From the NCBI GenBank assembly GCA_964035545.1, contig OZ037768.1, forward strand, positions 5,695,241-5,759,240: a stretch of 64,000 nt of DNA, read 5' to 3'. Every line of letters begins with the position of its first letter. The first letter of the stretch is position 1. The notes under the pieces are model-generated. The model worked only from the letters and a program-made list of their open reading frames with translations, had not been told where the DNA came from and ran no database searches. Shown one piece after another: positions 18,675 through 31,557 of this stretch. Source of the stretch: Bugula neritina (Eukaryota; Bryozoa; Gymnolaemata; Cheilostomatida; Bugulidae). The translations under genes and the position numbers were made by a program.

Positions 18675-21600
18675 TCAGACTGTAGTTGTTGCGGCACATT
18701 CAGCAGTGATGTCATTTCCTTTAGATGGCTTAGAAGCATCTGTTGGCGGGAAATAACGAGTCTCGAGATGCTGTAAACGCAGATTAATGTTTTGGGTTAA
18801 TAGACATCGCACCAACATTATGAGGAGCATTGAAAAACTGCAATATAATTTATCAGAAGTTATGCTTGTAATATTTACATTTGCAGCAGAGAAAAAAATG
18901 TGATCTGATGTGTCAAAAAACTATAATTATATTCAGTGAGCTGCTTTGTTGGTTCAATTGCTTACAGGATCCTTAGCTAGCAAACTATCTTCAGCTGAAT
19001 CTTTACACACTCAGCATAAAACTCTCTTGTTAACTATTTATTTTAAAGAGTGTCTTTGTTGTAACAGCACTCACCCCATTGACCTTCTCTCCAGCCATGT
19101 TTTCACAACTATCAAACTGCATGTAACTGTGATAAGATTTCTCCAATTCTCTAATTCGTTCTTCAGTCCATTGACCAGTTGATGTTATATTTTCAAAGTC
19201 CTCATTAATGTTTCCACTTTCAACAGCAGAGAAAAATTATTGGAAATACATAACAAGAAAGAAGTGAAATTAAACACAATTTACTAAAGCTAATTGTGTT
19301 GAGTTGAAGCAATTAAAGTGATGCTCGCTTTGCTTTATTTAGAAAAATAGAAAAGTAATTATGCAATTTAGAGAAGTTTGAATTTATAAAACACCTCACT
19401 GTTTTATAAAATTATCATATTAGTTTACAAGTAAAATTAGCAGCTATATTGATATTATAGGGAGATATACAATGAACACCAGTGTACGTTACTGCTGGGC
19501 AGAAGAGATGAAAAATTTAAGTGCTTGATATGCTTGAATTTGGACTCAAAATATCTTTTGAGAATACTTTCCTGCCAACTTCTCATTATCTAATCTAAAT
19601 AGTATGAGTATTTGAAACAAACTTAACATCACACATATGCTCATTTCAAATTTTATCTAACAAAATAACAAATTCTTGAAATCCCAATCAGTAGTCCTTG
19701 GAAATATTTAAAACTAAATGATCATGCATTTCCACATATGTGATTAAATTGTTATAAAATTTAAGCATAAAATTTTAATGAATACAATGAAACTCTAATA
19801 CGCTATCATTATAAGCTACAACTCTGACTCAATTTCTACTAACTTACTTAATCATTAAACATACTGGGACTTACTCAGGGATTGTAGTTGGGTATTTCAA
19901 ATTCTCATTAAAGAATTGTCGGGATATTTTAGGGTCTGCCCAGGCTGGTGCTGTGAAGCATTCAGCTATTTCTTGAGCAGGATAGTAGAACAAGAAATTG
20001 ATGCACATCTCGAAACTAGATGGCGAACCACCCTAAAATAAATATTCAAACAACATGATAAAACTATTTTTAAACCAATAGTTAATATTCAAATAACTGT
20101 CCATCACCCTCAGTCTTTAACACAGAATTGCGCTAAGTGAAACACTGCAAGCTACAACAAAATAGGTATATAAATGCAGAGAGAACTTATGGCTGAAAAG
20201 ATAGCGGTGTTTCAACTTTTACATACTAATTATTTAAATTGATGCTCCCCACCCATCGCCCTTTGTAAAACCCCTTTTGTGATATTGAAGAAATTTTATG
20301 GTGCCGGCTGCAGATGAGAATTGTATCATAGCATAGCCTTTGTTACAACTAAGAGATCAATGAACATAGTTACTTACATAAGTCATACCAGTTCTTCCTT
20401 CAGTATTATAATTACATGTAACCATGAAGTCATCTCCCTACAAGGTATAGTGAATATGCATATTTTCATGTAGCATTTCAATGTGCATTGCATAGCAAGC
20501 TTTATATGCACCTTTATTAGGTTGGCAAATTGATAATAAACCTACAATCACTCTTACTACTCTGTAGTGTACTGGCACTTACTGGAAGCACCTCAATAGG
20601 TTTTTCGAACATCTTCACTTGTTGATAGTTGAAGTCATAGTGTCCATCTCTATCTATGATTCCTATCTCTGTACCATTTCGAAAATGTCTGGCAGTAATT
20701 TGTCGTGCAGCAAAATGTCCATGTCAAGAACTACCAAATATTTTTATTTTTTCTTTCAGCAACTGTTTGAAAATATCAAAACGAGGCTCAGCACAAATTA
20801 TACATGTTTGTAATAGTTGATGAGATGGACAATTTTATTACATGGGATTTATTAGTTATATTTATTATATGTACAACATACACTATTAGTACAGCTTCCA
20901 GCACAATAGCCTGTGTAATCAAAGCTCTTGAGTTGGGGTGGAACAGCAATACCTGGTATTCCTCCTGCACTAATAATTCCAGCATCATACTTTCTCAGAG
21001 TTTTGGTGAGAGTCAACCTTAACCCTGACATCATAAACATATTTTTCATCACAAGACAGCGAACATGATATTGCAAGTCATTGTTGAGCAGTTGCAATAG
21101 AGATTTTAAAGTTTTAAGACTAGTTAAAAATCACCAATATAGTGTGATAGATGTACCAGAGCTGTCTACTTTTCCAGCAACAAGCTGTTGGTTGTCATAA
21201 TGAATTTCTAATAAATAGTAGTCTGCAGGAGCATCGGCGTGTCCTAGAGGATATCCAGCTTCCGCAGGATAATAAGTAGTCTAAAACAACCCGCACACAG
21301 GTCTATGTTTTAAAGAGTATGGGTAATAATAACAAGAGACTCATACATGCCTATGTAGTGAGTGCACAAGGGTATGACAAGTCTATTTTTATAACTGTGT
21401 GCGATATGTAAATAACAGTATAAAGAAGTTCGTACCCCACCACCAATGGACCAGACATTAATTAGAGCTTTGCATGTCTCCAAGTCCTGAGGCATGTTAG
21501 CATTGTAACACTCAAAGGAAGTGTTTCTGGTTTCAAAGTAGTGACTTCTGTTCACGTTGTCGAAACATCCATAAAGATCCATGTGGTGCACAGTTCCAAG

Positions 21601-22879
21601 GTTTTCCTTTTGAATCAGTGGTTCAACCTATAAATATTTAACGGAATCCAGGTTTGACTAAAGTTATAAAAATATAAAATATAAAACAGTAAAAACAACA
21701 ATCATTTTCATCAATTTATATTAGGATGTTTCTGTATAAAACGGTTTCTTAATAGCATTGAAGGAAAGTATCAATAATACATTTTTGAATATTGATCTTT
21801 TATAATATAATATAATTTCTAATAAAAGAAAATCATATGTTTTATATTGATTTTCTGATCGTACTTTTATCAAGTGATGTTTCCCATTCAACTTGGGAGC
21901 CCTTTTTATCTCACACAAATACCGGGTGTGGAATGCGGGAATCTGGGCCTGCAATCAAAAAATTGATTATTAAAACAATATGCCATAAAATATATACCAA
22001 CAATAATAAATTTCAACATTGACTATATTTTAGAATTATATATTCCATTATAATTCGTTATATATTATATTATATTATAGAATGATACTTTATCAACTGT
22101 GATGTCAAAAGTAAAAGCGTCATCTGGTATGTCATGTTCTACAGAGATTTTCCTTCTCAGGTAAATACTTCTGGTACCTCTGTTGGATGCAGTATGATAT
22201 GATACTGTATCACTACCGTCTGCTGAGATGGCATAAATTACTCTCAGTGTGTCCGTCTGAAAACCAAACATAGCTTTATAAATATTGTTGCTTCTTATTT
22301 TCAACTTGTAGGCATAAAGTGTCCTGTTTATCACTAAATGATTTGTGAAAACAAAATGTCAAAAATTACCCCAATAGACATGTCCTTCTCATCACATGTA
22401 TTGTGCTTTCTGGTGAACTTTATTGTTGTTACTCCATTTTCTTGAGATCCTTCCAGAAGTTCTACATCCTGAGAATCGTCCATTTTAGGATATCCGTTTC
22501 TCTCTGCATATCTATCCTGTAATACACCAAACCATAGCTCATTATATAAAAGAGTTGAATTATATAATGTTAATTACACGTGATGTTATTGCAAATGTTA
22601 TATTACAACACTACCCACCTGTAAATATGGTTTACCATCAGCAAACCCTGCAGTAATGATATCAGCTCCAGCCATTCCACCATTAGGACTGAATCCTATT
22701 CCAAACCATCCTGTAGTTTTAACTTTAGCAGTGATAGTTATGTTGGTGTCAGAATACTGCCACTCTATATGGAATCTCTCCTTTGGATCTAAATATGCTG
22801 ACTGTGATAAGTCAGTGTCAGCAGAGAGGGCACAACCCCATATGGAGAGTAACACTAGTGTTAGTGTAGCAGGCGACAT
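18675..22879 (-). pseudogene. MOXD1-like: MOXD1-like copper monooxygenase, copy A, nonsense codon in exon 8
   Basis: Twelve exons (minus): 22619-22879, 22370-22516, 22089-22256, 21865-21948, 21436-21627, 21157-21280, 20882-21024, 20583-20762, 20378-20437, 19875-20032, 19075-19216, 18675-18770; 585 codons with all splice sites present. Order: signal peptide, DOMON domain (FHIEWQYSDTNITI, GWFGIGFSPNGGM), then copper type II monooxygenase N and C domains with CuH ligands VHHMDLYGC and LEIHYDN. In exon 8 the codon before the CuM motif HGH is TGA (20724-20726), where copy B has TTA (Leu). Translation would stop after about 385 residues, losing the HxH and Met ligands of CuM. Everything else, including the last exon, is preserved, so inactivation is recent. 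A sequencing error or a truncated secreted product are the alternatives. Confidence 0.88.
20724..20726 (-). other. Premature TGA in exon 8 of MOXD1-like copy A
   Basis: The minus strand reads GGT AGT TCT TGA CAT GGA CAT; copy B reads GGT GGT GCT TTA CAT GGA CAT. The stop directly precedes the copper-binding His-Gly-His and explains why this exon has no long open frame in copy A. Confidence 0.9.
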
Positions 22880-23070
22880 TATGCTTCCTAAAAAAAGTCA
22901 TTCTTTTATATTCTAAAAACATCATCAGCTTAAACATTTAAATTAAGTGTAAATTATAATAATTAGTGCCAATCACAAACGAAATAAATGAAGCATTCTA
23001 AATACTAAACTTGTATAGCTAAATTATGATGTGCTTTCATCAGGTGCGAATTCTGTTTTAAAGGAACATA

Positions 23071-23227
23071 ATAAGTATTGAAATATTTTATGTTGTTCAT
23101 TTGTTGGCAAATACCTAAATTTTAGATAAAATTTACAGGATTGCAAATTTACAAAATAAGTATTGAAATATTTTATGTTGTTCATTTGTTGGCAAATACT
23201 TAAATTTTAGATAAAATTTACAGGATT
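23071..23227. repeat. 85-bp direct duplication in the 5' region of MOXD1-like A
   Basis: A ~72-bp segment at 23071-23142 recurs at 23156-23227 with about one mismatch, a period of 85 bp. It lies in the presumed first intron, between the 5' UTR exon and the ATG exon of copy A. Confidence 0.9.
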
Positions 23228-23281
23228 ATAGATAGTCAAATCTTAAAACACAAGTTATAGAGTAAGAATGATAATACTCAC

Positions 23282-23345
23282 TTTTGTAGGGAGAAATGGT
23301 CTAATACTACATGATCATTTTCTGAGGTACCAGTACTTATATATG
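23282..23345 (-). promoter_or_regulatory. TATA box and 5' UTR exon of MOXD1-like A
   Basis: The minus strand has ATATATAAG (23336-23345), then about 55 bases later a GTGAGT donor (exon end 23282). The coding exon begins at an acceptor just before the ATG (22887). Copy B shows the same arrangement and spacing, which supports a short non-coding first exon. Confidence 0.5.
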
Positions 23346-24870
23346 TCTTTTGTCAACGCCTATCTTTCTCTCTGCATCATATCATTATTTTATCTGCTAT
23401 CACAAGATTATATATTTTACTATACAAATAACATGGCAAAGTAAGGTAAATACTCTTATATTGAATATTAGCTGTCTGCCTATTGCTATCAGTATTGTGT
23501 CCAAGTCTAAGTCATTATCCTACACAGCAAACAGCCAATATATATTATATGCACAACAGTTGGACCTTATCACGAGGAGTAGTTACATAATTGATGGACA
23601 TTACTGATTAAGTTCACGAATACTTTCAATTCTTATCTTTGCTGTCTACGCAGCAGAGTTCAACAATCTGCAGCATTAAAGTAATATAGTTACATTGGTG
23701 TGAGTGTGGTATAGGTGTGGCGTGAATGAAAGCGGAAAGTATAAAAGGGAGTGTGAGAGAGAGAATAAGAGAGTGAGAGATTTGAGTATATTTGAATGCG
23801 CAAAATAAAATAGGTTAGGGTGTGTTAGTGAGTGCCAGCAGCAGAATCTGGACTGCAGAGCACCACCAGACAAACACCCTACCCCGGGGTCCTAATTCTA
23901 CCCCTACAGATTGACATTACTGGGGCAACCTCGCAAGGCACCCATACCAATATACCAACCTGAGCTAACCCGAAGGTCACAACAAATATATTATCTGGTG
24001 AGTTTGCAGTAACTCTAAACTGTAAAATTCCAACACAACAATACTAAGTATGATTAGCATGGCTATTTCTCCTTCTCATTTTGTATTTTATATGTTACTT
24101 GTTTTCGGCATTATTTGTAAAATTTAAAAGATAGAGTATCTTCTATATCTTGACAAACTAAGTTCTAGTGATCTGATTAATTACTAAAAGTACATGTCTG
24201 AGTAACATGCACAAAGCAGATGTAAAAATACTTCTAAGCTAGTAACAACTTTTAAGTTTTTTTAGAGGTTTAAACAGTAAGAGGTTGAATTTTTGTTAAA
24301 TTTAAAATGAGAGTTGTGTTTGATGAGTGATACATGGTGCATATAATCAGACTTTCATTCTTAGCACACAGGTAAACACGTAATATAAATGAAGGCTATC
24401 TGGTGATGCTTGATAATAGCCTGATACGCAAATGCAAAATATTTATCCATTTAAAGCTTTTGTGCATAGCAAAATTATCTTTAGTGGTAATATCAAATAT
24501 TCTGTCTGTGTGTCGTTAGACCTCAACCTACGGAAAATCTTAAATTTCTTGTACAGCCAAAGATAAATATCTTGACGTAGAATTGGTTTCACATCATTTG
24601 TGCTGATTCCATGCAATGACTTGTGTTGGTGTTTCAATAATTATTGTTAATAACTGTTTATTTTTTGCTTATATCCATTAAATAAAGACTAGTGTAGACT
24701 GAAAAACTTGAACTATAGAGAAATCGAAGTAATTTAATTAATTAATTGACCATGTGCCATTTGTTCATTCAGTTTTAAATTATTATTTCAATGTGTGATT
24801 TTTTCACAGCAGAAGGCATGGCACCAAAAAATGCTTATGTTGTATGCCGCCCATGTTTTCAATTAGAAGT
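23346..24870. other. Intergenic stretch between MOXD1-like A and B
   Basis: About 1.5 kb with a purine-rich GAGAG run near 23740-23785 and no supported gene. Confidence 0.55.
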
Positions 24871-24875
24871 GTTAA

Positions 24876-24881
24876 TTTATT
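24876..24881 (-). terminator. Poly(A) signal of MOXD1-like copy B
   Basis: Minus-strand AATAAA about 150 bases after the stop, at the position matching copy A. Confidence 0.6.
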
Positions 24882-25029
24882 GATAGAATTAATTTTTCTG
24901 TTTGATGGCAACAGAAACACTATGATTTAAAAGAAATATCAAGAGTAAATTTCAAAACAAATACAAATTAAAGCAGTGACATCATAATCAAACTGGCAAA
25001 GTGTCAGAATTTATTTCAAGTCTCCAGCA

Positions 25030-28000
25030 TCAGACTGTAGTTGTTGCGGCACATTCAGCAGCGATGTCATTTCCTTTAGATGGCTTAGAAGCATCTGTTG
25101 GCGGGTAATAAGGAGTCTTGAGATACTGTAAACGCAAACCAGTGTTTTAACTTAATAAACATTATACCAACATTTTTATAAACATTTGCAAGTTACAATA
25201 CAATTTTTTAGCATAAAAACCTTTGATAAACAATTTTAAACAATGTCTTTGTTGTAATAACACTTACCCCGTTGATCTTCTCTCTAGCTATGTTGCTGCA
25301 ATCATCAACCTGCATGTAGCTGTGATAAGATTTCTCCAATTCTCTAATTCGTTCTTCAGTCCATTGGCCAGTAGATGTTATCTTTTCAAAGTCCTCCACA
25401 ATGTTTCCACTTTCAACAGCAAAGAAAATTATCAAACATATATATAACATCTACGCTAATGCTGTAAACACATAGCTAAAATGAAGTGGAGATCAAGCGA
25501 AATTTCCTAAAGCTGAGTTAAAGCAAGCAAGGTAAGCCTGGTTTTATTTTATTTAAAAACTTTTGTTCTTTTCTAGAAAACGTGTATGTATTTTAATAAG
25601 CAAAGCTTGAATTTACAAAGCATTTTAAGGTAGGTATATTTTTCAAGCTTGCATAAAACCATCACATTAGAATAGGTTAAGCTAGCAGCTGCTTATGTGC
25701 TAGTCAGTTGCTGATCATTCTAGCACAAGCTACTGCTTGAAGAAACAAGAAACTTGATTTCCTGTTGGATTCACTACAACAGCCTATTGAGAATCTCTTC
25801 CTCTTCAGATGCACAGACACATGAGTTTATTTGAAAAGAATATACCATTACATGCTGACAACATGCGTATACTCATTAATTTTTAATTTGAGTTTACAAA
25901 ATGAGAGATTATTCTCTGTTGGTAGTTGTCAAAAATACCCAGTGCTGACTTATCTTTCATTTCTGAATCTACTATGGAACTGCTAAACAACAAAAGCTTT
26001 AGATTTGTATCGTTAATTATTAAAAATTTAACATACTATCATCATAATCTACAACTCTGACCCAGTTTCTACTAACTTACTTAGTCATTAAACACATTGG
26101 GACTTACGCAGGGACTGTAGTTGGGTATTTCAAATTTTCATTAAGGAATTGTCGGGATATCTTGGGGTCTGCCCAAACTGGTACTGTGAAGCATTCGGAT
26201 AGCTCTTGAGCAGGATAGTAGAATAAGAAACCGATGCACATCTCGGAACTGGATGGAAAGCCACCCTGAAATAATAATATAAGCAATGTAATAGAATAGT
26301 TTCAAACACTAATTATTTAAATTATTGTGTCTCCCTACCCATTATCCTTTGTAAACCCCCTCCCCCCTGTGATACAGAATTGAGCTATATAAAAAACTCT
26401 CATGAATTAGACAGCTGCAGAAGAGGTTTGTATCATGACATAGCCTGGCAGCACGGAGATGTCTTTGTTACAACTAAGAGATCAGTGAGCAGGTTACTTA
26501 CATAAGTCATACCAGTTCTGCCTTCAGTGTTATAATTACATGTAACCATTATGTCATCTCCCTGCAAAGTATAGTGAATATGTAATATCTCAATCACAGA
26601 AGAAGTGTTTTATATACATTCTCTATAAGCATACAAAAGCAAAATACACATATATGAACATATAACTAAAACTATATAAGCCTATTATAGATTATATACA
26701 TATTATATGCCTATTTGGTACACAAGAGTTCCATATATTATACTATATTCAACACTATTGAAATAGCTACAACGCATTGTACCTTCTATATGAATTTAAT
26801 AAACCTACAATCACTCTTGCTACTCTGTAGTGTACTGGCACTTACTGGAAGCACCTCAATAGGTTTTTCAAACATCTTCACTTGTTGATAGTTGAAGTCA
26901 TAGTGTCCATCTCTATCTATGATTCCTATCTCTGTACCATTTCGAAAATGTCTGGCAGTAATTTGTCGTGCAGCTAAATGTCCATGTAAAGCACCACCAA
27001 ATATTTTTATTTCTTCTTTCAGCAACTGTTTGAAAATATCAGAAGGAGGCTCAGCACAAATTATAATACATACCTGTAATAGTTGATTTGATAAACATTT
27101 TTTATTTATTAGCTATAAATATTATATGTAAAACATACACTGTTAGTACAGCTTCTAGCACAATAGCCTGTGTAATCAAAGCTCTTGACTTGGGGTGGGA
27201 CAGCAATACCCATTATTCCTCCTGCACTAATAATTCCAGCATCATACTTCCTCAGTGTTTTAGTGAGAGTTAACCGTAGCCCTAGCGTCATAAAAAGTTC
27301 TTTATTACAAAACAACAAACATGATACTGCAAGTCATTGTTGAGCAGTTCTAAACATTGAACTCAAACTATATAGTTATAGTTCAATGGTTCTAAATATC
27401 TGAGGAATAGTCCAAAATCTCAACACAAATATAATGTGATAGATATACCAGAGCTGTCCACTTTTCCAGCAACAAGCTGTTGGTTGTCATAATGAACTTC
27501 TAATAAATAGTAGTCAGGAGCTTCGGCGTGTCCCAGAGGATATCCAGCTTCCTCGGGGTAATAAGTTGTCTAAAACAACCGACACACAGGTCTATGTTTT
27601 AAAGAGTATGGGTAATAATAACGAGGGCTTCATACATGCCTATGCAGTTCACAAGAGTATGAAATCATTCAATAAGCAGCTCCGAGTTGGGGTGACTGAG
27701 TGCAAGAGGTAGGTGCAGTAATGGAGAAATTAAGAAAAGCCTGTGTTCTTGATTAAAAATGTAGCATAAGAAGTCATGTTCTCGCGAGAATTTCAACCTT
27801 CGCCACAAACCAAAGTTTGATAATAAAATTAAAGAACTTAAGTTATCTCAATTTCTCCACTACTGCTCTTAAATGAAGTGCAACAGCTTAGGATTCTGAA
27901 GTTTAAAGTTGAGAGTTCCTAGTTCCAACTTTAAACCCCTAACTCTAAACTCGCGAATCCTAAACTACTGCACTCATTCACCCCTAACTCAGAGCTGCTT

Positions 28001-29523
28001 ATAGTATCATTAGGTATAACAAGTCTACTTTATAGTTATGTGTGATTATATATAAATAAAAGTGTACAGAAGTTCGTACCCCACCACCAATGGCCCACAC
28101 GATAACTGGAGCTTTGCATGTCTCCAAGTCTTGAGGCATGTTAGCATTGTAACACTCAAAGGAAGTGTTGTTGGTTGTAAAGTAGTGACTTCTATCCACT
28201 TTATCAAAGCATCCATAAAGTAACATGTGGTGCACAAACCCAAGGTTTTCCTTTTGAATCAGTGGTTCAACCTATAAAAATTTAATGGAATCCAGGTTTT
28301 ATAAAAACTACAGAAATGTAAACCATTAATTACTAACAACAATTATTTTCAATTTAGTACTTGAATGTTGCAAACATATAGCATGTATATTAGGATGTTC
28401 CAATATAATTTTTTTTCGTATGGCATTGAAGGAAAGTATCAATAATAAATTTTTGAGTATTGATATTTTATAATATAATTTTTAATAATAGAAAATCATA
28501 TGTTCTATATTGATTTTCATGTCATACTTTTATCAAATGGTGTTTCTCGTTCAATTTGGGAGCTCTTTTCACCTCACACAAATACCGGGTGTGGAATGCG
28601 GGAATCTGGGCCTGCAATAAGAAAATTGATTATTAAAACAATTTATGCCATAAAATATATACCAGATTTCAACATTTTTTAGCATGTTTTAGAATTATAT
28701 ATTCAATCATAACTTAATATATATTATATGATAGAAATATACTTTATCAACTGTGATGTCAAAAGTAAAAGCATCATCTGGTGTATTGTGTTCTACAGAG
28801 ATCTTCCTTCTCAGGTAAATACTTCTGGTACCTCTGTTAGATGCAGTATGATATGACACTGTATCACTACCGTCTGCTGAGATGGCATAAATTATTCTCA
28901 TTGTGTCCGTCTGAAAATCAAACATAGATTTATAGAAATTGTTACTTCTTCATTTCAGCCAGTAGACATAAAGCATTCTGTTTATCTCTGAATGATATTT
29001 AACAAAAACAAATTAAATACCCTAATAGGCATGTCCTTGTCATCACATGTATTGTGTTTTCTGGTGAACTTTATTGTTGTTACTCCATTTTCTTGAGATC
29101 CTTCCAGAAGTTCTACATCCTGAGAATCATCCATTTTAGGATATCCGTTTCTCTCTGCATATCTATCCTGTAACACACCGTAGCCTTTTACATAAAATAT
29201 AAATTTATGAGGTTGAATATGTTCCATGTTAATGGAACAAGTTATATTACAACACTACCTACCTGTAAATATGGTTTACCATCAGCAAACCCTGCAGTAA
29301 TTATATCAGCTCCAGCCATTCCACCATTAGGACTGAATCCTATTCCAAACCATCCTGTAGTTTTAACTTTAGCAGTGATAGTTATGTTGGTGTCAGAATA
29401 CTGCCACTCTATATGGAATCTCTCCTTTGGATCTAAATATGCTGACTGTGAAAGGTCAGTGTCAGCAGAGAGGGCACAACCCCATATGGAGAGTAACACT
29501 AGTGTTAGGGTAGCAGGCGACAT
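25030..29523 (-). CDS. MOXD1-like: MOXD1-like (DBH-like) secreted copper monooxygenase, copy B, intact
   Basis: Twelve exons (minus): 29263-29523, 29021-29167, 28743-28910, 28528-28611, 28080-28271, 27449-27569, 27139-27281, 26846-27025, 26502-26561, 26108-26265, 25268-25409, 25030-25125; 583 aa, all phases join. Signal peptide, DOMON domain, then the two copper domains of the dopamine beta-hydroxylase/PHM family. CuH ligands are VHHMLLYGC and LEVHYDN; CuM ligands are LHGHLAA and the Met of MVTCNYNT. These enzymes hydroxylate small substrates in the secretory path using copper, oxygen and ascorbate; the substrate is unknown. Exons 1-3 are nearly identical to copy A, and homology runs into introns and the 3' UTR. 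It lacks one codon in exon 6 relative to A, and has a MITE in intron 5 that A lacks. Confidence 0.93.
27672..28002. mobile_element. MITE in intron 5 of MOXD1-like B, about 331 bp
   Basis: Begins ATAAGCAGCTCCGAGTTGGG and ends with the imperfect inverse (TAACTCAGAGCTGCTTAT), inner arms continuing to TGAGTGCA / TGCACTCA. The paralogous intron in copy A (21281-21435) aligns on both sides but lacks the insert. The flanks share ATCATT (27664-27669 and 28006-28011), a likely target duplication. No transposase frame is present, so it is non-autonomous. Confidence 0.8.
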
Positions 29524-29801
29524 TATGCTTCCTAAAAAAAGACCTCAAATTAGCAGTGAATTACAATGAATGATAATAAAAGTAAAACAATTCAAATGTC
29601 ACAATTATAAACTTATAAAGGCCAGTTTGCACTGATAAATTGTGTGGTTATAGTGAAGTATTTTCTATCGAAGTTGAAAATAATAAAACAAATTATGTGG
29701 TGCTATGTCTTGTTAGAACATACTTAGTTAGAGAAAATTTGTAGAAATTTCAACGATCAAATTTAAAGTAGTAATTTTAGAAGAATATGAACTCAACTCA
29801 C

Positions 29802-29861
29802 GTTTTTAAGAGGAGAAACTGACTATTACTGTCTGATATCTTTGTGCCAACATTTATATTT
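29802..29861 (-). promoter_or_regulatory. TATA-like box and 5' UTR exon of MOXD1-like B
   Basis: Minus-strand AAATATAAATG (29851-29861) precedes a GTGAGT donor whose exon ends at 29802, about 50 bases away. Spacing and several intervening words match copy A. Confidence 0.45.
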
Positions 29862-31520
29862 GTCTCCAGTCAACATTTATCTCTTGCTATGTCATGTGAT
29901 CATTTTATCTGTTATCACACGTGCACAGTGTGCAAGAGTTTATGAATATCGCTATACAAATGACATTAAATAAGAATATTCGAAGTAATGTAGGTAAAGT
30001 GTGGTAGAAAGAATATGACTAGGTTCTCTATTTCTCCACCTCACTTTTTACTTTAATTAATTATAAATGTAATTTGTTTTTTAAAATTATGTGCAAAGTT
30101 ATTAAAATTCAACTTTAAGAATGAAATGTGTTTTATGAACTTTGATGAATTATTTAGTTTTTATTATGCACTTGTTTATTAATAAAGCATTAGTTTATGT
30201 AATTGTCATAAGCTGTACGTTGGCAAGCCAAATATACAGTGTGAAAACAAAATTCTCCATAGTTGGCTCTTAAAAGGGTGAATATTTGCTAAGTTAAAAT
30301 GTGGGTTATATTTGTTTTAGCATTAGATAACCTGTACACATAGCACAATATGTACGCTCACATTTTTGTTCACAGGACAGTCATAAACACGTGATGAATG
30401 AAGCCATCTCATGCGATGCTGGATAAAAGACTGATTCGCCTACGCAATACTGACACCAACGCAATACATTTATCTATTTAAGCTATTGCACATGTTGAAT
30501 ATAATAAGTTAAAATATATGTTGCAACTTGCCCACAAAAGATAACTTTCTCAAAGGTTGGGCTAAATATAATAAAACAACGCAATGCCTAAAGGAGTCAA
30601 ATATTTGTTGCTATATGTGTATGCATGTTTCTGATTCCAATGTCAAGGACTAATAAGTTTATCGCTTACCTAATAACTCATTGATATTTGGGGGGGGGGG
30701 GTAAACAAAGCAAGCTGCTCTTTGTAACCAACAGTGAACAGTAGGCTACGTATTATGATGTGCACTGTGACAGTAATTAACCTGTACTGTGTTATATTCC
30801 AATAGGAATCTACCCAGTCACGTGATATTAGTGTTAAATCAAAGCTCTTTTTCCAACTTTTAGCAATTAATGAAACAGAAATCTGAAGTATGTGTTTGAT
30901 TATCAACTCTAAGTTAAAAATTTAATGCAGTCAGTTAAATGCACTTTTCTGCTATTCAAGTTATCATAAAAACAACTTTTAGAACAATGTGATATGTTTC
31001 CATGCACATCTAGCTTCTTGTAATGTAAGCAGCATATCATTCTATGTGTTATGTATTGTGGTTTCATTGTGTCTCTTGATTTGCATCTCTCCCACAAGTC
31101 ACTAAGGCACTCATTCAGTTATGTTTCTTAAAACGTGGTTACTAGTACAGTGAACTATTATCATTCAGAAGTAATGCCAACAGCGGCTGGTGCGATATAC
31201 CTAGAGGTTTATGTCAACATTATCATGCGAACCAAAGGGTGTGTCTGTCTTAAAACCATTAGCTGGAGACATTTTTTAAAAATATGTCATTTGTGTAACA
31301 TTGTAGGAGAGACTATATTAAAAAAACAGTCACACTACGACAGATTTGTGTCTTAAAATAACTGAGTTAGCAAGTTAAGTTCACTCTATCTAAAAATGCT
31401 ATACAGAGAGATGTGGTGTCTTTTGTGTGTGCTAAGCATTAAATCATAGGCCTACACCCACTTAAAGTGTTTCATCATAATTTATCAAAAAAAGCTTTTT
31501 GTTAAAACAATGCAATGTTG
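29862..31520. other. Intergenic stretch between MOXD1-like B and C
   Basis: About 1.7 kb, AT-rich, with a run of about 12 G near 30690-30701. No supported gene, only short open frames. Confidence 0.55.
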
Positions 31521-31557
31521 CATTTATTTATTGGAAGAATGTTGTAATGATAAAACA

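Noticed and set aside
20761-20815. Lost splice acceptor before exon 8 of MOXD1-like A
   Set aside because: An apparent acceptor further upstream differs between A and B, but by comparison with copy C the true acceptor is AACAG just before TTGCTG, which A retains.
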